Assembly: GCA_029194725.1 (NCBI GenBank)
Contig: JARFXQ010000001.1
Coordinates: 248,001 to 312,000 of the forward strand
Direction of reading: 5' to 3'
Origin: Nitrospira sp.
GTDB taxonomy: Bacteria > Nitrospirota > Nitrospiria > Nitrospirales > Nitrospiraceae
Length of the DNA stretch: 64,000 nt
Position numbers and translations under genes: made by a program. The notes under the pieces are model-generated. The model had not been told where the DNA came from. It did not search any database and worked only from the letters and a program-made list of their open reading frames with translations. Below, piece by piece: positions 23,748 through 33,372 of the stretch (its first letter is position 1; each line of letters begins with the position of its first letter).

Positions 23748-26363
23748 ATGGATATGAACCGAATGACGATCAAGTTGCAAGAGGCACTCCAGTCCGCCTC
23801 TGCCCATGCGCAGCGAAGAAGCCATCAGGGCATCGATGTTGAGCACGTGCTGTTGGCGCTGCTCGACCAAGAAGGTGGAACGACTCCCGCACTACTCGAA
23901 GGGGCTGGTCTTGCCATGCCTGCTGTTCGGCAGGCGGTCGAGCAGGCCTTGGCAAAGCTACCGCAAGTGCAGGGCTCCGGGGCAGCTCCCGGCCAAATGC
24001 ACATCACTCCCCGCCTCACCCAAGTCCTCAATCGGGCGGAGGACGAACAGAAATCGCTCAAGGACGATTTTCTCAGCGTCGAGCATGTGTTGTTGGCGAT
24101 GGTTCAAGAAGGAGGAGCGCTCAAGAAACTCGGACTCACCAGGGACCGTCTCTTGTCCGGATTGCAGCAGGTGCGTGGCAATCAGCGCGTCACCAGCCAG
24201 GATCCTGAAAGCACCTACCAGTCGCTGGTGAAATACGGACGTGATCTGACTCAATTAGCCGGACAAGGCAAGCTTGACCCCGTTATCGGTCGCGACGATG
24301 AAATCAGACGGGTGATTCAGATCCTGTCCCGCCGTACGAAAAACAACCCGGTGCTCATCGGTGAACCGGGAGTCGGGAAAACCGCGATCGTGGAAGGGCT
24401 GGCGATTCGTATCGTCAAAGGGGATGTGCCCGAAAGTCTCAAACAGAAGAAGCTCTTCGCGTTGGACATGGGCTCGCTCGTCGCCGGGGCCAAGTTTCGC
24501 GGCGAGTTCGAGGAGCGACTCAAAGCTGTGCTCAAGGAGATTCAATCCTCTCAAGGTCAGATTCTGCTGTTCATCGACGAATTGCATACGGTCGTCGGTG
24601 CCGGGGCGGCTGAAGGCGCGATGGACGCGGCCAATCTGTTGAAGCCGATGTTGGCGAGGGGCGAGTTGCACCTCATCGGCGCCACGACGCTCGACGAATA
24701 CCGGAAACATATCGAAAAAGATGCCGCTTTGGAACGTCGCTTCCAGACGGTCCTGGTCGACCAGCCGTCCGTGGAGAACACCATTTCCATTTTGCGCGGC
24801 CTCAAGGAGCGATACGAAGTCCACCACGGCGTGCGGATCAAGGACAGCGCACTGGTCGCGGCGGCGAAATTGTCGCATCGCTACATTTCCGATCGGTTTC
24901 TTCCGGATAAAGCCATCGATTTGGTCGATGAAGCTGCAGCGCGGCTCAGGACCGAAATCGACAGCCTTCCGGCTGAGCTCGATGAAGTCTCACGCAAAGT
25001 GCTCCAGCTGGAAATAGAGCGGGAAGCCTTGAAAAAAGAGACGGATCAGGCGAGCGCCGCCCGCCTGACCGTTCTCGAAACCGAGCTGAATGAAAAGCAA
25101 CGCGAGCTGCAAACCCTGAAGACCAGGTGGGAATCGGAAAAGACCTCTGTGTCCCGCCTCCGCAAAACCCGCGAGGCGATTGAAGACGTCAAACTGAAGA
25201 TCGATCAAGCCGAGCGGGCCTATGACCTCAATCGGGTGGCTGAGTTGCGGTACGGAGAACTGCCCCGACTCGAGCGGGAGTTGGAACTGGAACAACAGCA
25301 GTTAGGAAAAAAACAGGGTGAGGCAAAACTACTGAAGGAAGAGGTGGATGAAGACGAGATTGCCGCCGTGGTCAGCCGGTGGACCGGAATTCCGGTCTCC
25401 CGTTTACTCGAAGGGGAAACCGACAAACTGTTGAAACTCGAGGAACTGCTGCATCAACGTGTCGTGGGCCAAGATGAAGGCGTGCGAGCCGTCGCGGACG
25501 CCGTGCTTCGAGCGCGATCGGGTATCAAAGACCCCAATCGTCCGATCGGTTCCTTTCTGTTCCTCGGCCCGACCGGTGTCGGGAAAACAGAATTGGCCCG
25601 CGCACTGGCTGCAATTCTGTTCGACGACGAAGGAAACCTGATCAGAATCGACATGTCAGAATATATGGAAAAGCACACGGTCGCCCGCCTCATCGGCGCG
25701 CCTCCCGGCTACATCGGTTACGAGGAGGGTGGTCAACTCACCGAAGCTGTTCGACGGCGCCCATTTTCGGTGATCCTGTTCGATGAGATCGAAAAGGCGC
25801 ACCACGATGTCTTCAATGTTCTGTTGCAAGTGCTGGACGATGGACGACTCACCGATTCACAAGGCCGCACGGTCGACTTCAAGAATACCGTGTTGATCAT
25901 GACGTCCAACATCGGCAGTCCGCACATTCTCGAAGCGCAACAACGGGGCGCGTCGTATGAGGAGGTCAGAACGGTCGTCATGGGCGAACTACGCCAACAT
26001 TTTCGCCCTGAGTTCTTGAACCGGGTCGATGAACTCGTGGTGTTCCATCCACTCGGCAGCGAACACTTGATCAAGATCGTGGACATTCAGTTGGAGCGTC
26101 TCCGCACTCGATTGGCCGAACGGCGGATCAGCCTGGCACTCAGCCCTGCCTCGCTCAGGCACCTGGGGGAACGCGGCTACGATCCGGTCTATGGAGCACG
26201 GCCCCTCAAGCGCCTCATTCAGCAGGAGCTAGAAACACCGATCGCGAGGATGCTGGTGAAGGGAGAGTTGCGGGATGGCGAGACCGTCTCGATTGATCTG
26301 AAGAACGGAAGCCTGATTCTGGTGCCGACGACAACCGAGCAGACAGCCTCGTCTAACCGATAG
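23748..26363 (+). CDS. clpB: ATP-dependent disaggregase ClpB
   Basis: 871 residues, the usual length. N-domain repeats (1-145), first AAA+ with Walker A GEPGVGKT and [20 protein letters not shown], a long middle coiled coil (about 405-530; [20 protein letters not shown]), second AAA+ with Walker A GPTGVGKT, and the C-terminal REALNRVDE-type region ([18 protein letters not shown]) plus a D2 small domain ([19 protein letters not shown]). Works with DnaK to dissolve protein aggregates in the cytoplasm. Single gene; its end overlaps the opposing gene by 11 bases. Confidence 0.97.
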   Translation: MDMNRMTIKLQEALQSASAHAQRRSHQGIDVEHVLLALLDQEGGTTPALLEGAGLAMPAVRQAVEQALAKLPQVQGSGAAPGQMHITPRLTQVLNRAEDEQKSLKDDFLSVEHVLLAMVQEGGALKKLGLTRDRLLSGLQQVRGNQRVTSQDPESTYQSLVKYGRDLTQLAGQGKLDPVIGRDDEIRRVIQILSRRTKNNPVLIGEPGVGKTAIVEGLAIRIVKGDVPESLKQKKLFALDMGSLVAGAKFRGEFEERLKAVLKEIQSSQGQILLFIDELHTVVGAGAAEGAMDAANLLKPMLARGELHLIGATTLDEYRKHIEKDAALERRFQTVLVDQPSVENTISILRGLKERYEVHHGVRIKDSALVAAAKLSHRYISDRFLPDKAIDLVDEAAARLRTEIDSLPAELDEVSRKVLQLEIEREALKKETDQASAARLTVLETELNEKQRELQTLKTRWESEKTSVSRLRKTREAIEDVKLKIDQAERAYDLNRVAELRYGELPRLERELELEQQQLGKKQGEAKLLKEEVDEDEIAAVVSRWTGIPVSRLLEGETDKLLKLEELLHQRVVGQDEGVRAVADAVLRARSGIKDPNRPIGSFLFLGPTGVGKTELARALAAILFDDEGNLIRIDMSEYMEKHTVARLIGAPPGYIGYEEGGQLTEAVRRRPFSVILFDEIEKAHHDVFNVLLQVLDDGRLTDSQGRTVDFKNTVLIMTSNIGSPHILEAQQRGASYEEVRTVVMGELRQHFRPEFLNRVDELVVFHPLGSEHLIKIVDIQLERLRTRLAERRISLALSPASLRHLGERGYDPVYGARPLKRLIQQELETPIARMLVKGELRDGETVSIDLKNGSLILVPTTTEQTASSNR

Positions 26364-26778
26364 ACACAGCACCTCCGTCGGCGTCTTGAGTCAGCCCGCT
26401 CTTCTGCTGTTTCTCAAGCTTCCATTCCGTCGGTGATACTTGGAAGAGGCGGCCTTTCATCGTGTGAAACTCTCCTCGCGACAATGACACGACGTCGGAG
26501 GCCTTCACCTCGACATGGAGGAGCATCTTGCCGGACTCAGCCTCTTTCATCGCCACGCTCCGGTTCGTCTTCGTCAATTCATAGGCGCGTCGTTCGTTGA
26601 ACATCATGGTGCTGTCCACCATCTTCGCCAGCATTCGGCCGTTCGCGTCAAACAGCGCGAAGTTCACCAGGAGATCGCCGGTTGTCGGATGTCGGGCGAC
26701 GTGAATTTGCGGGACACCTTCGACTTCGATGGTGCCGTTCGAATTTCGATAAAGATTGGAGCCAATTTCGATATCCAT
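26353..26778 (-). CDS. Hypothetical protein with beta-rich domain
   Basis: 141 residues, no signal or membrane segment. Strand-rich pattern ([55 protein letters not shown]), then a tail [18 protein letters not shown]. It recalls small phage- or receptor-associated beta-sandwich proteins but no family is recognised. Tail-to-tail with clpB, 11-base overlap. Confidence 0.5.
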   Translation of the reverse strand: MDIEIGSNLYRNSNGTIEVEGVPQIHVARHPTTGDLLVNFALFDANGRMLAKMVDSTMMFNERRAYELTKTNRSVAMKEAESGKMLLHVEVKASDVVSLSRGEFHTMKGRLFQVSPTEWKLEKQQKSGLTQDADGGAVSIG

Positions 26779-26936
26779 AGTCCTTGAGCCTCACTGTAGT
26801 ATCTTTCAGTCCGTTCTTTTTATCCTCGAAGTCAGTCCATTTTCAATCCTCGCCGGCAATTATCTTATCTAGAGAGAGTCGATTGCTTGTGACCAGCCTG
26901 GCGGTTTGTTACACTCAGCTCAGCCGATGCGAGGCA

Positions 26937-27512
26937 ATGATGGCTACCCCCGCTAAACAAACGAAGCGCTGGACCCGCCTGGAATACGATCGTATGGCCG
27001 AGGCAGGGATTTTCAGTCAGGATGATCGCGTCCAATTAATTGAGGGTGATATCCTCACGATGACTCCCCAAAACAGTCCACATGCATCGGCCATCGGAAA
27101 AACAGAACGAGCACTCGAACGTCTCTTCGGGTCGAACGTTTGGGTGCGAGTGCAAATGCCGCTGATCGTCGACCCTGATTCAGAGCCGGAACCGGACTTA
27201 GCAGTCGTTCCAGGAACGCCCGATGACTACCGTGACGAACATCCACGGTCGGCGTTGCTTGTCGTCGAGGTATCCGATACCACCATTTCATTGGACCGGG
27301 ACCACAAGCGCGCCATCTACGCACGCGCCGGCATCCGAGAATACTGGATCGTCAATCTCTCTGAACGTTGCCTGGAAGTGTACCGGGATCCGACAACCAG
27401 TCCAGGCCAAGCGAGTGTGTACCGTTTATCTCAGAAGCTCACTCCTTCCGATCGCATCGCTCCACTCGCCGCATCCACAGCCACAATAGCCGTCGCGGAT
27501 TTGCTCCCTTAG
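26937..27512 (+). CDS. Uma2-family putative endonuclease (DUF820)
   Basis: About 191 residues from ATG 26937 (or the next ATG at 26940), behind GCGAGG. The fold is PD-(D/E)XK-like: conserved W-T-x-x-E-Y-D at the start, QLIEGDILTM, E-P-E-P-D-L-A-V (SEPEPDLAVVPG), VVEVSDTTISLDRDHKRAIYA-type stretch and AGIREYWIVNL. This is the usual Uma2 pattern with the acidic and lysine residues in place, so it is likely intact. Role of the family is uncertain; it is abundant in cyanobacteria and Nitrospira-like genomes. It overlaps the end of a decayed HEPN gene on the other strand. Confidence 0.8.
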   Translation: MMATPAKQTKRWTRLEYDRMAEAGIFSQDDRVQLIEGDILTMTPQNSPHASAIGKTERALERLFGSNVWVRVQMPLIVDPDSEPEPDLAVVPGTPDDYRDEHPRSALLVVEVSDTTISLDRDHKRAIYARAGIREYWIVNLSERCLEVYRDPTTSPGQASVYRLSQKLTPSDRIAPLAASTATIAVADLLP

Positions 27513-27643
27513 AGCAATGCGAGAGGTTCGCGGGTTTTTGGAATCTGATCGTAGCAATCATCGCCGTCCCTCAGCAGCCGTTCGGCAGCGGCAACGCTAC
27601 GCTTCGCCTTGTCGACAAGCTCACGTAGTTCCTACCGACTCAC
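27509..27643 (-). pseudogene. HEPN-domain gene remnant (decayed partner of the MNT gene)
   Basis: A GTG overlapping the stop of the MNT gene (27641-27643) starts V-S-R, then an in-frame TAG at 27632-27634. After it the frame stays open for about 40 codons: ELRELVDKAKRSVAAAERLL, then RDGDDCYDQ, which is the classic start of HEPN toxins ('KAxxSLxxAxxLLxxGxYxxA'). The catalytic R-x4-6-H part is missing. If TAG was once CAG, the gene began VSRQELREL. Both the nonsense codon and the truncation point to decay. Confidence 0.6.
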
Positions 27644-27981
27644 AATGCGATGCCCTCCTCTCGAATGTTGGCAAAGATCGCGTAGTCGCCTCGCTCTCGA
27701 GCCTGCTCGCGATCCACGAGGAGGAGCGAGATCACCATGTCATGTTTCAACGACACCTCGCCGGCCAGCTGGCGGAGACAGCATTTTGTGGCCAGATCAA
27801 GCCGCTCCAGATCGAGTTCGAGCAGCACGTCCATATCTGAATCGGGTTCTGCATCACCACGCGCCCGCGACCCGAAGAGCGTCCACCGCGCGGACACGCC
27901 GGGCATTGCCGCGCGCCCATCTCGCTGAAAATCGGCAAGCGCCGTCCGTTCCTGTACCGAGAGTGTCTCGATCGTCCTCAT
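27640..27981 (-). CDS. MNT-type nucleotidyltransferase (antitoxin of a HEPN/MNT pair)
   Basis: 113 residues. Nucleotidyltransferase motif LFGSRARGDAEPDSDMDVLL with GS-x-R and the D-x-D metal pair, then a helical tail. In HEPN/MNT modules this protein inactivates the HEPN ribonuclease, often by adenylylation. Its HEPN partner directly after it (27509-27643) is truncated and has a stop codon, so this is an orphan antitoxin. Confidence 0.8.
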   Translation of the reverse strand: MRTIETLSVQERTALADFQRDGRAAMPGVSARWTLFGSRARGDAEPDSDMDVLLELDLERLDLATKCCLRQLAGEVSLKHDMVISLLLVDREQARERGDYAIFANIREEGIAL

Positions 27982-28009
27982 GAAACTTTTCGTTCCATGC
28001 TTGGATTCG

Positions 28010-28504
28010 TCATAACTCGATCACCTCACCGAACCGCAGCCCCGGTTTCAACAACCAATAGTAGCTGCCGTCGTCGAGAACGATCTTTCGAGAGCCCAGT
28101 GTCTTCATCCGCGCGCGGAGCTGATCCAACTTCGCCCGCGCGGTTCCGTCGTCATGGAGCAAGATCCCCTCCTCCACCAAATCCAGAAAGATCGGCTTGG
28201 TCTCCTGAAACTCTTCAGGGGTGTAGAGAACGGCTGCCACGTCGGGCGTATAGCCGCGTCGAATCAATTCCTCGTATCCGGCGCTCTGTCGGAGTCGTTC
28301 CAACACCGGGCCTAAAAGCTGATGACGCTGATACCGACTGACCGGCAGCCCACGGATGACCACGCACACATCCACGTCGCTGTCCGGACGCGCAGTCCCC
28401 CTCGCCACCGAACCGAACACCAACAGAGACCGCACCCGATCGCCGAATTCTTCTCGCAACAACCGGAGCAATTCCGGCATCAGCGGCTCATACTCTCGCT
28501 GCAT
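28010..28504 (-). CDS. Nucleotidyltransferase-domain protein
   Basis: 164 residues. Motif LLVFGSVARGTARPDSDVDV with GS and D-x-D, then a helical region and DDGSYYWLLKPGLRFGEVIE at the end. The C-terminal part looks like the short form of NTase proteins often paired with an HEPN gene, but no partner is seen next to it. It is one of four NTase-type genes in the island. Confidence 0.75.
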   Translation of the reverse strand: MQREYEPLMPELLRLLREEFGDRVRSLLVFGSVARGTARPDSDVDVCVVIRGLPVSRYQRHQLLGPVLERLRQSAGYEELIRRGYTPDVAAVLYTPEEFQETKPIFLDLVEEGILLHDDGTARAKLDQLRARMKTLGSRKIVLDDGSYYWLLKPGLRFGEVIEL

Positions 28505-28703
28505 CAGGTACCCTTTCTTTCCTCATGCAACCCACCGAGTCGAAGGCCGCCGGTTTCGCAATGTCGGCATTGTAGCGGAGATGCGGGGGGATTGACAGAA
28601 CAGAGGCAGGCTCAACGTGGCCAGAAGGGAATTTGGATTCGCATGGCAGTACTGCATCGAATGCTGCTTCCCATACAAATGTATCCGACCCTCTTGTTAC
28701 TTT

Positions 28704-29306
28704 TCATGTGTGTATCGTCACTGGATTCTGAAAATAGGCACACAACCGCTCAAAGGCGCTGACTTTGTCGACGGGGTGCTGCTCGAGCGCATGCGCGTAA
28801 TCGAGCAGCGTCACGTCCATGCCGTCCGGAAACCCGCGCGCCCGGGCCGTCTCCGAAACGATCGCTGCGGCCCAATCGACCAGCAGACCAGTACTGTCCT
28901 GCATGGCCCTGACATTGAGGACAAACTGCTCAACGGCTGACGGGTTCCGACATTCACTTCCGCTCAATCGGAATCCATTCATCATGGAATGTCGGCCGAT
29001 TGGGATCAGACACCGCTGATACCGCTGGTTCAGCCCGACGACGCGGGCTTTGCACTCCGGGCAGAACCAGACACTCCACCGCGACCCGCTCTCCAGTAAT
29101 TGAGCACCGCAGCAGCGGCATAGGGTCACGACCTCGTTAAAATCGTATACAGGCCACGGCGCGGGGGCACACTGCAGACCCGCCCGCACCCGCCTGTAGA
29201 TGCACTGACAATGCTGGTCGAGCTGATGGTGCTGATACCGCCACGTTCCGTGCAAGGTGTGGCAGACCCCGCAAATCTTGAATGACGAACAGGTGTCAAG
29301 ACGCAT
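28704..29306 (-). CDS. Zinc-ribbon protein of unknown function
   Basis: About 200 residues from ATG 29306. Cysteine pairs: CGVC early, CQC/C..AP, CRCCG and FCPEC, so one or two zinc-binding ribbons in the first 95 residues. The second half is helical (VEQFVLNVRAMQDSTGLLVD, VSAFERLCAYFQ) with no known domain. Possibly a DNA-binding or transcription-elongation-like small factor; not recognised. Confidence 0.5.
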   Translation of the reverse strand: MRLDTCSSFKICGVCHTLHGTWRYQHHQLDQHCQCIYRRVRAGLQCAPAPWPVYDFNEVVTLCRCCGAQLLESGSRWSVWFCPECKARVVGLNQRYQRCLIPIGRHSMMNGFRLSGSECRNPSAVEQFVLNVRAMQDSTGLLVDWAAAIVSETARARGFPDGMDVTLLDYAHALEQHPVDKVSAFERLCAYFQNPVTIHT

Positions 29307-29309
29307 CAC

Positions 29310-29848
29310 GTCCCTCCTCCCTGAACAAGAGCAGGTCTCTGGTTAACACCAGCCCAGGAACCGTGTGGGGGGGGGGGAAAGGACTCGGCCCGGAGATGAA
29401 GAGCCGTTCGCCCTTGGTTGCTCCCTGTGAGCCCTATCGTCCCCGTCACCGGGCTGGCATTGGCACCTTGGCGGCTTCACCAGGTTGCCGGGCGCGTCAT
29501 CGGGCCAGTACCCTCTGCGCCGCTCTGGATACACTGGTTGCTTTTATACGCCGGAGCCGCTTACGTTGTCAATCCACCAACGGTGATTCACGTGATGCGC
29601 CGAACATCTTTTTGATTTTCTTCGGGATCGTGCTTCTCGCTGACTTCTGCCAGATCGTCGTTTCCGGTCGGCATGGCCGTTGCGACACAAACTCAACTGG
29701 GCGTGACTGACGACGCGCGCTCAAGATGTTTCAGGTACTGGTGTTTCAATCCTCGCCCGCCCTTTCGGGGCATGGTGGACCATCGACGAATTTCGGAAGA
29801 GGTGCATTAAATAAACTCCCGCTAACTCTCCGCCGATTCTAATCCAGG
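29310..29848. other. Intergenic stretch of about 540 bases
   Basis: No convincing gene. It holds a run of eleven G (29367-29377), low-complexity G-rich DNA around it, and a CRISPR-repeat-like sequence at 29743-29771. The short frames across it look random. Confidence 0.6.
29743..29771 (+). repeat. Solitary CRISPR-repeat-like sequence
   Basis: GTTTCAATCCTCGCCCGCCC, followed by TTTCGGGGC; its reverse strand ends in the GGATTGAAAC motif typical of type I CRISPR repeats. Only one copy is present here, no spacers. Confidence 0.35.
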
Positions 29849-32605
29849 CTACTGAATCTCAATTCTTACCGCCTGCGCAAGATTCAAGTCCTGCAATACT
29901 TGTCTAAGCTCTGTCTGGAACAGAGCCACCTGATCGGCATCAAGGTCAACCGTGAAATCCAAGCCAAGGCGCAGATCCGATCCACTGCGTAGTTTAGGCA
30001 GGAGTTTAGTTCCCAGACGGTTCCAGACTTCCGCAGGAATTGATCCGGTAATATGTAATGTCCTCTTAGCTCCTGGCGGCATTGGAGGTGGAGTCTCTGG
30101 CTTGGGAGTTTCTGTCTCAGGTTCCGCAGGAAGAGGTTGAATCACGTCAGTCGGCTGAGCTTTCGCCTTCAATGCCTTACCTTTCGACCTCAGGACCAAG
30201 TAGACATCGGCGTCGAAGGCGACTTCATCTGCCGGCAGCATCTCTTCAAACCAGAGCCGCGTATAAGTGCCGCCTGGTTGTTGACCTGAAGCGAGACCGA
30301 AATCTCCTCGCATGACAAATTCTGGAATGCTGCGTCGGAGATAGGAGTCGGGGTCAAGGAGCCGCTCCATGGAGCCATTGAGAAATGCCTGACGGAGGCT
30401 GACGAGAGGCCACGCCCCGGAGTCCTTAAAGGCTGCTGGCCATTTCCTTTCGAGATAGCTGACACCAGGCGATTCGTTGAGCAAGGCTTGAGACTTAAGG
30501 GCTGTCAGGACTCTCCCACAGAGCGTTTCGGAATTACTCGCATGCCCGGCGCCTAGATCAATGACTTTCAAACCGTCCGGTTCCTTGTGATCCGCCAAGA
30601 CCACATAGCGATAACTGGCCCACACCTCGTCTTTGGTTATCTCTTCTGCATCGTGAACCTTGCTTCCGACTTCTGATCGGTCCGCCCGCTCGAACTCGCC
30701 CGCAAGGGTGCCGTCGGCAAGATCCTTTTCCACACGCTTCCAGGCCAGCCACAGCTCCAGCTTGTCTTTGAGATCACGGCCCGGCTTTCGGACGCACCAA
30801 ATCAGGGACCCCGGATACAGCCTGGGTGATTTCCCGCGCTGCTTGGTCCATTCAGCGACAGTGCTTCGGAGGGTACCGTCGCCATGCCATTCAGATTCGG
30901 GATCGAGAACCACCAGAGTAAGGCGCGGTGTATCTTGAATAGCGCTTCCATCTTCTGGGAACGGCACAAGTGGCAAGGTTGCGCCACGCTCGAATTCTTT
31001 CCTGACCACCATCAAGCCGGCTTTCCGCACCTCATCGTCATCCAGGGAGGCGCGTTTATCGCTGACCACCTTCTTGAGTGTGGGTTTGAAGCCGAAGCGG
31101 AATCCGTCGTGCCCGACCTTGCGGACGAAATACCCCTTCGCCTCGAAGGCCACGGCCGCATTATCGATCGAGGTGGTCTCGATCTCCGGTTCGCCTAGCA
31201 CAAAGCGAAGCTCGGGCAGGTGCGCTGCTTTATCTCCTTGCCCTCCGGAAGATTCAAAGAGAATCGTCGTCCCTACTCGACGATGGAGATCACGAAGAGC
31301 GCCTTTGGTGTCCACATCGAGCGCGCGCGCGTGACTATGCTCGTCCGTCAGATCAGCTTGGATGGCGCTAAGCAACCGTGACTCGCCCAATTGCCCAAGA
31401 ATCACACCACGAAAGTCCGACACTTCCAAAGGAGCCGAACCCAGGGTAATGAGCGGTTCACGCCTCGCTCGCTGATAGGCATCTCGGTAGGCCCATGAGA
31501 TCCATTGTGCCAGCATGGCAAGGGTGCCACGGGTTTGTTGATACTGGGGCAATGCCTGCCATTTGCGCTGGAAAACGGAAAGCGTAGCCGGATGGAACGG
31601 ATAGCAGGCTTCAAACCGGCTGCGGAGGAAGTCTCGTGATTTCGCATCCGTGGTCGCGGTATCGACGGCGGTCCACTCAGACGGTAACTGCGCTCGCCGC
31701 TCAAAGCACCAGTCGGCGTAAGCTTTGGCGACGGCCTTTCGAACCTTCTCAGAGCCGAGATCCTCAAACAGCCGACGCCTCACGACCTCACTGATCTCAG
31801 TCTCATCATTCGCGATGAGATCCTTCGCCACTCGTTTGACAACCTTTGTAATTTTGTCCTGCCAGTCTTTGTCCCAATCCGTCATTTCGACCTGGCTACG
31901 AGGCAAGCTAATCATCGCGGCACCGCGTGTGGTGCCGGTCATCGCCACCGTCAGGTTTTGGATGAAGGCATGGAAGGCCTCCGCCATGGGGCGATGGCGA
32001 TTCAGGAAGTTCAGGACCTCATCGAAAAGAATGAGGGCACTCCCTCCTGCGGCCTGAATCACACGGTTGATCGTTTCTGTTCCAGGAGGTGTCGTCTTGG
32101 CGGCGGGTCCAAGTGCAGCCACACCGGCATCGCCGGCAAGCTGGCGGGCCAGATCGATCCATGGGGTCTCACGCCCCGCTTGCGGGTCCCACGCATTCCC
32201 GACAAAGACCGCGACCTTCGCGTTCGGAATTTCGGTCAGCCCCGCCTTGTTCACCAGGTCTTTCACGCCATCATGGGCCGCGACTTTCTTGCCGTGTTCC
32301 ACAAGGTGATACAGCGAGGCAAGCGTGTGCGTTTTCCCACCACCAAATTGAGTGACGAGGGTGAGAACCGGAGCGGCGTTCTCCGTCTTTCCCGACAACC
32401 GGCGAAGCACCATCCCGGCATGTTCTTTGAGGGCGCGGGTGAAACAGGTTCGATTGAAGAATTGCAGCGGGTCTTTATAGTCTTTGGGAGCCGTGCCGGC
32501 CACGACCTGTTCAAGCGCAATGGCGAATTCATCAGGATTAAAAGACCGTCCCTCCCGCACTTCGGGACGTGGCATCGCGACTTTGTACCAAGGGTCCAAG
32601 GCCAT
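29849..32605 (-). CDS. DUF499-family ATPase of a defence operon
   Basis: 918 residues. P-loop TQFGGGKTHTL at about 84-96, the DUF499 signature, and IRVIQAAGGSALILFDEVLN-type Walker B region near residue 185 (GGSALILFDEVLNFLNRHRP). N-terminal DPWYKVAMPRPEVREGRSFN and a C-terminal segment after about 830 (LHITGSIPAEVWNRLGTKLL) are usual for this family. DUF499 ATPases, related to BrxC/PglY of BREX, act with DNA methyltransferases in phage defence. It is the last gene of the operon, three bases after the HEPN gene, and so probably the ATPase partner of the DUF1156 methyltransferase upstream. Confidence 0.85.
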   Translation of the reverse strand: MALDPWYKVAMPRPEVREGRSFNPDEFAIALEQVVAGTAPKDYKDPLQFFNRTCFTRALKEHAGMVLRRLSGKTENAAPVLTLVTQFGGGKTHTLASLYHLVEHGKKVAAHDGVKDLVNKAGLTEIPNAKVAVFVGNAWDPQAGRETPWIDLARQLAGDAGVAALGPAAKTTPPGTETINRVIQAAGGSALILFDEVLNFLNRHRPMAEAFHAFIQNLTVAMTGTTRGAAMISLPRSQVEMTDWDKDWQDKITKVVKRVAKDLIANDETEISEVVRRRLFEDLGSEKVRKAVAKAYADWCFERRAQLPSEWTAVDTATTDAKSRDFLRSRFEACYPFHPATLSVFQRKWQALPQYQQTRGTLAMLAQWISWAYRDAYQRARREPLITLGSAPLEVSDFRGVILGQLGESRLLSAIQADLTDEHSHARALDVDTKGALRDLHRRVGTTILFESSGGQGDKAAHLPELRFVLGEPEIETTSIDNAAVAFEAKGYFVRKVGHDGFRFGFKPTLKKVVSDKRASLDDDEVRKAGLMVVRKEFERGATLPLVPFPEDGSAIQDTPRLTLVVLDPESEWHGDGTLRSTVAEWTKQRGKSPRLYPGSLIWCVRKPGRDLKDKLELWLAWKRVEKDLADGTLAGEFERADRSEVGSKVHDAEEITKDEVWASYRYVVLADHKEPDGLKVIDLGAGHASNSETLCGRVLTALKSQALLNESPGVSYLERKWPAAFKDSGAWPLVSLRQAFLNGSMERLLDPDSYLRRSIPEFVMRGDFGLASGQQPGGTYTRLWFEEMLPADEVAFDADVYLVLRSKGKALKAKAQPTDVIQPLPAEPETETPKPETPPPMPPGAKRTLHITGSIPAEVWNRLGTKLLPKLRSGSDLRLGLDFTVDLDADQVALFQTELRQVLQDLNLAQAVRIEIQ

Positions 32606-32608
32606 GCT

Positions 32609-33019
32609 TTAACCCAAACAGCTGGTTGGAAGAGCGCGGCGAATGGCGTCACGAACGGCTCGTGCAGCCTCGACAGCACGAAGCGCTTCATCTCGTTCGA
32701 CTGGTTCCCAGACGCCGGGATATCGCCCCTCGATTGCATAAGGGTTCAATCGGTCCAAGCGGCGCGGATCGACGGGCAGACGAAGATCCTTCGGCAGGAG
32801 GGCGTACAGCTCCGTCAGATCATGAATCTTCGGGAAGTCGATCCGGTGAAAGACCAGCAGCGCTTTGAGATATTTCTCACCACATTGCTGGGCGTGAAAG
32901 CCGACGGTATCCCAAGGAATCTCTTTCGCAGCCAGATTATTCTCGATGTTCAGCAAATCGTGCTCGGCTTTGTCCACCCACGACCGGACAAGGTCCTCGA
33001 GCCTAGGCCGCTCGCTCAT
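32609..33019 (-). CDS. HEPN-domain protein, likely RNase toxin
   Basis: 136 residues. WVDKAEHDLLNIENNLAAKE, GFHAQQCGEKYLKALLVF and RIDFPKIHDLTELYALLP: the R-x6-H (R..H in RIDFPKIH) and the helix-bundle pattern are those of MNT-paired HEPN ribonucleases. It overlaps the MNT gene upstream by 17 bases, the usual coupling. The pair sits inside the DUF1156-DUF499 operon and so probably was inserted there or is a recruited part of it. Confidence 0.85.
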   Translation of the reverse strand: MSERPRLEDLVRSWVDKAEHDLLNIENNLAAKEIPWDTVGFHAQQCGEKYLKALLVFHRIDFPKIHDLTELYALLPKDLRLPVDPRRLDRLNPYAIEGRYPGVWEPVERDEALRAVEAARAVRDAIRRALPTSCLG

Positions 33020-33347
33020 AGAGGACCTTTCCTTCCTGACGGGCCGTCCGAATCACGGTCCCGGGCGCGTCGCGGTACGCCTCGAATTCCTCCGGCGTCA
33101 CGACGATCACATCCTTCGGAACACCCATCCCAGCGAGCAGCCCATACATTTCAATCGCTCGTTCGCGTTTAGATCCATGGGGAGGCATAACCACTAAGAG
33201 ATCCACATCGCTATCCGCACCAGCTGTTCCACGGGCATGGGAGCCAAAGAGAATGATCTTGTCCGGGTTGAACTGGGACACAATGCGCCGGACCATCTCC
33301 TCGATCCGCTCTTGCACGTTGGCAGCCTTGGTGACACTGTGAGCCAT
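33003..33347 (-). CDS. MNT nucleotidyltransferase antitoxin
   Basis: 114 residues from ATG 33347, with GGAGGAG upstream; the longer frame enters the methyltransferase gene. Motif IILFGSHARGTAGADSDVDL has the GS, R and D-x-D residues. C-terminal VIVVTPEEFEAYRDAPGTVI is usual for HEPN/MNT antitoxins. Should neutralise the HEPN protein encoded downstream with which it overlaps. 25 bases after the methyltransferase stop. Confidence 0.85.
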   Translation of the reverse strand: MAHSVTKAANVQERIEEMVRRIVSQFNPDKIILFGSHARGTAGADSDVDLLVVMPPHGSKRERAIEMYGLLAGMGVPKDVIVVTPEEFEAYRDAPGTVIRTARQEGKVLYERAA

Positions 33348-33372
33348 CGAGCTCCTCCCTGATAAACCGCGC

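Noticed and set aside
29282..29710. 142-residue plus-strand frame
   Set aside because: G-rich intergenic DNA with poly-G run; composition not protein-like.
31958..33172. 404-residue open frame on the plus strand
   Set aside because: Fully antisense to the DUF499 and HEPN genes and rich in R, S, P; its sequence has no domain.
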